A stretch of 64,000 nucleotides of DNA from JAAGZL01 sp050291725. Lineage in GTDB: Bacteria > Pseudomonadota > Gammaproteobacteria > Chromatiales > Chromatiaceae. Position 1 is the first letter of the stretch; each line of letters opens with the position of its first letter. Where the stretch lies: positions 1-64,000 of the forward strand of contig JBNKKH010000016.1 of assembly GCA_050291725.1 (NCBI GenBank), in the 5' to 3' direction. Of the stretch, positions 62,504 through 64,000 are shown one piece after another. The notes beneath the pieces were generated by a model that was given only the letters and a program-made list of their open reading frames with translations, was not told the DNA's origin and made no database searches. A program made the position numbers and the translations under genes.

Positions 62504-63679
62504 ATGACAAGCGATGACGAGTGGGAGTTTGCTACCAGAGCAGTTCGGTCTGGACAGACTAGAACCCATGAGGGTGAGCACTCAGAGGCCATATTCCCCA
62601 CTTCAAGTTTTGTTTTTGGTAGCGCAGCTGAGGCTGCCGCCAGATTTTCTGGTGATGAGCCAGGGAATATTTATTCAAGATTTACCAACCCAACTGTAAG
62701 AACATTCGAACAACGCTTGGCCGCACTTGAGGGTGGAGATAGTTGTGTGGCCACGGCATCTGGGATGTCGGCTATTTTGTCTGTGTGTATCGGGTTGCTG
62801 AAATCTGATGATCATATAGTCTCTTCAAGCAGTATTTTTGGATCCACCACGAAGCTGTTTGATGACTATATGGGGCGGTTTAATATCCGTACTAGTTACG
62901 TTCCGGTAGAGGATATAACTGCGTGGAAAGAAGCCATTCGTCCTAAGACCAGATTGCTGTTTTTGGAGACTCCTTCTAACCCCCTTACCAAACTGGGTGA
63001 CATCGCGTCCTTGGCTGATGTGGCCCATGCCAATGATTGTATTTTGGTGGTGGATAACTGTTTTTGCACCCCAGCCATCCAAAGGCCTCTTGAGCTGGGA
63101 GCTGATATCGTAGTCCATTCTGCAACCAAATATCTTGATGGCCAGGGGCGCTGCGTTGGTGGAGCTGTTGTGGGTGATGCCAAGCTGGTTGGAGAGGAGG
63201 TGTTTGGCGTGCTGCGTACAGCAGGTCCAACTATGAGTCCATTCAACGCCTGGGTGTTTCTTAAAGGACTTGAAACTCTAAATCTGAGAATGCGACAACA
63301 TAGTGAGAACGCCATGGAGTTGGCACGTTGGTTACAGGATCAACCAAATGTTGAAAGGGTCTACTATCCCGGATTGGAAAGCCATCCACAGTTTGAACTC
63401 GCTAACAGGCAGCAGAGCCTAGCAGGCGGGATTCTCTCCTTTGAGGTTAAAGGGGGGAAAGATGCTGCCTGGAATCTGATAGACGCTACTCGCATGTTAT
63501 CGATTACCGCTAATCTAGGCGACGCCAAGAGTACTATCACCCATCCAGCAACCACCACCCATGGTCGCTTGACCTCTGAGCAGAGGGAAGCGAATGGAAT
63601 CAAAGATAACCTGATACGTCTATCTGTAGGGCTCGAAGAGGTAGAAGATATACAGCTAGATCTAAGCCGAGGGTTGTAA
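62504..63679 (+). CDS. metZ: O-succinylhomoserine sulfhydrylase MetZ
   Basis: MetZ makes homocysteine directly from O-succinylhomoserine and sulfide, using PLP. The 391-residue Cys/Met-metabolism enzyme has the PLP lysine Lys209 in HSATKYLDGQG, YSRFTNPT, ATASGMSAIL and ITHPATTTHGRL. It follows purF as in Pseudomonas. Direct sulfhydrylation suits a sulfide-rich lifestyle. The last 18 bp overlap the 3' end of the opposite-strand sprT-like gene. Confidence 0.95.
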   Translation: MTSDDEWEFATRAVRSGQTRTHEGEHSEAIFPTSSFVFGSAAEAAARFSGDEPGNIYSRFTNPTVRTFEQRLAALEGGDSCVATASGMSAILSVCIGLLKSDDHIVSSSSIFGSTTKLFDDYMGRFNIRTSYVPVEDITAWKEAIRPKTRLLFLETPSNPLTKLGDIASLADVAHANDCILVVDNCFCTPAIQRPLELGADIVVHSATKYLDGQGRCVGGAVVGDAKLVGEEVFGVLRTAGPTMSPFNAWVFLKGLETLNLRMRQHSENAMELARWLQDQPNVERVYYPGLESHPQFELANRQQSLAGGILSFEVKGGKDAAWNLIDATRMLSITANLGDAKSTITHPATTTHGRLTSEQREANGIKDNLIRLSVGLEEVEDIQLDLSRGL

Positions 63680-64000
63680 CTCAGCTTTACATGCTCGGCA
63701 GAAAAATTTGGCTCTGCCTTCTATTATCTGGTTATGGCGTCTGCTGGTTAGTTGATGATCTGTGCAGTGGCATTTATATGAGTGTCTTTTTTGTCGCCTT
63801 GTTGGTATTCCATCAAGGTTTAGGGTGTTAGTGCGGCTTGGGGTTACCCCGAATTGCAGCATCAGTTCCTTCCACTCTCTACCGTGAGGTCGAACAGCCT
63901 TGGGGCCATATAGGCTATAGATTATGTAGTGGGCAACCTCATGAGGAACTGTGTTTGCTAAGCTATAGCTAAAGTGTTTGGAGAATATATATGGGTTATA
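63662..64000 (-). CDS. sprT: SprT-like zinc metalloprotease, partial (runs off the window end)
   Basis: The last 112 codons of a gene that enters from beyond 64000. The frame reads YNPYIFSKHFSYSLANTVP, the zinc metalloprotease motif HEVAHY (HExxH), then GREWKELMLQFG. Next comes a C-terminal zinc-ribbon-like part with KCHC and FFCRACKAEL. This matches the SprT family of small zinc proteases related to eukaryotic Spartan, which act on DNA-protein cross-links; the bacterial role is not settled. The start is outside the window. It is convergent with metZ, overlapping by 18 bp. Confidence 0.9.
   Translation of the reverse strand, partial: YNPYIFSKHFSYSLANTVPHEVAHYIIYSLYGPKAVRPHGREWKELMLQFGVTPSRTNTLNLDGIPTRRQKRHSYKCHCTDHQLTSRRHNQIIEGRAKFFCRACKAELQPSA

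Noticed and set aside
1..64000. CRISPR arrays, toxin-antitoxin pairs and restriction systems
   Set aside because: No regularly spaced direct repeats and no recognisable cas, toxin-antitoxin or restriction-modification genes were seen on either strand.

Overview
The window is a chromosomal segment of a gammaproteobacterium, most likely a sulfur-oxidising, facultatively anaerobic relative of the Chromatiales/Thiotrichales or of the thiotrophic symbionts. Three things point there. First, the order leuC-leuD-leuB-asd-fimV-truA-trpF-(trpB-trpA)-accD-folC-dedD-cvpA-purF-metZ in the right-hand third is a well-known gammaproteobacterial arrangement (seen, for example, in Pseudomonas). Second, an rhd-tusA-dsrE2 cluster, typical of cytoplasmic sulfur transfer in sulfur oxidisers, sits divergently beside the siroheme synthase gene cysG. 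Third, all three genes of the oxygen-independent ubiquinone pathway (ubiU, ubiV, ubiT) are present. The genus cannot be settled from the sequence alone. No CRISPR array, rRNA, intact insertion sequence or prophage was seen.

Layout. 1-6.9 kb: tRNA-Val(UAC) and tRNA-Asp(GUC), ppiD, fabI on the opposite strand, an incomplete oligopeptide-type ABC importer (lipoprotein plus one permease) and a rhodanese. 6.9-8.2 kb: an AT-rich, degenerate stretch with a truncated DUF927 gene (a mobile-element primase/helicase-type domain) flanked by a 78-bp direct repeat about 91% identical between copies. 8.2-14.5 kb: an L,D-transpeptidase, then a four-gene envelope module (membrane-anchored Sel1-repeat protein, periplasmic vWA protein, LolD-like ATPase, FtsX-type permease) and a DnaQ-fold exonuclease. 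14.5-25 kb: a YhcC radical-SAM protein, ubiU, ubiV, a DUF2147 protein, a C_GCAxxG_C_C protein, two DUF4124 proteins (one fused to a trypsin-like protease), a broken hybrid histidine kinase, a GT2 glycosyltransferase, KDPG aldolase, pirin and ubiT. 25-28 kb: cysG and the sulfur-transfer cluster. 28-43 kb: a PhnD-like binding protein paired with a GGDEF-EAL protein, an ABC exporter with a MazG-like gene, a TolC protein, aroC, an MFS transporter, a REC-REC-PAS-GGDEF-EAL protein, a thioesterase, an SLC13/TrkA-C transporter and an HD-GYP protein. 43-64 kb: a LysR regulator and the leu-asd-fimV-truA-trp-accD-folC-dedD-cvpA-purF-metZ block, with a PilZ gene inserted between truA and trpF, ending in a partial sprT-like gene.

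How the genes fit together. Biosynthesis is strongly represented: leucine, tryptophan, chorismate, aspartate-family amino acids and methionine, fatty acids (fabI, accD), folate, purines, siroheme and ubiquinone. A second theme is cyclic-di-GMP: two GGDEF-EAL proteins, one HD-GYP protein and one PilZ protein with intact binding motifs, lying near fimV, which in Pseudomonas links polar organisation and type IV pili to second messengers. The items most worth following are the Sel1/vWA/ABC module, which resembles the membrane arm of the TagQRST-PpkA signalling pathway without its kinase; the PhnD/GGDEF-EAL sensor pair; the decayed mobile-element region; and the broken hybrid kinase.
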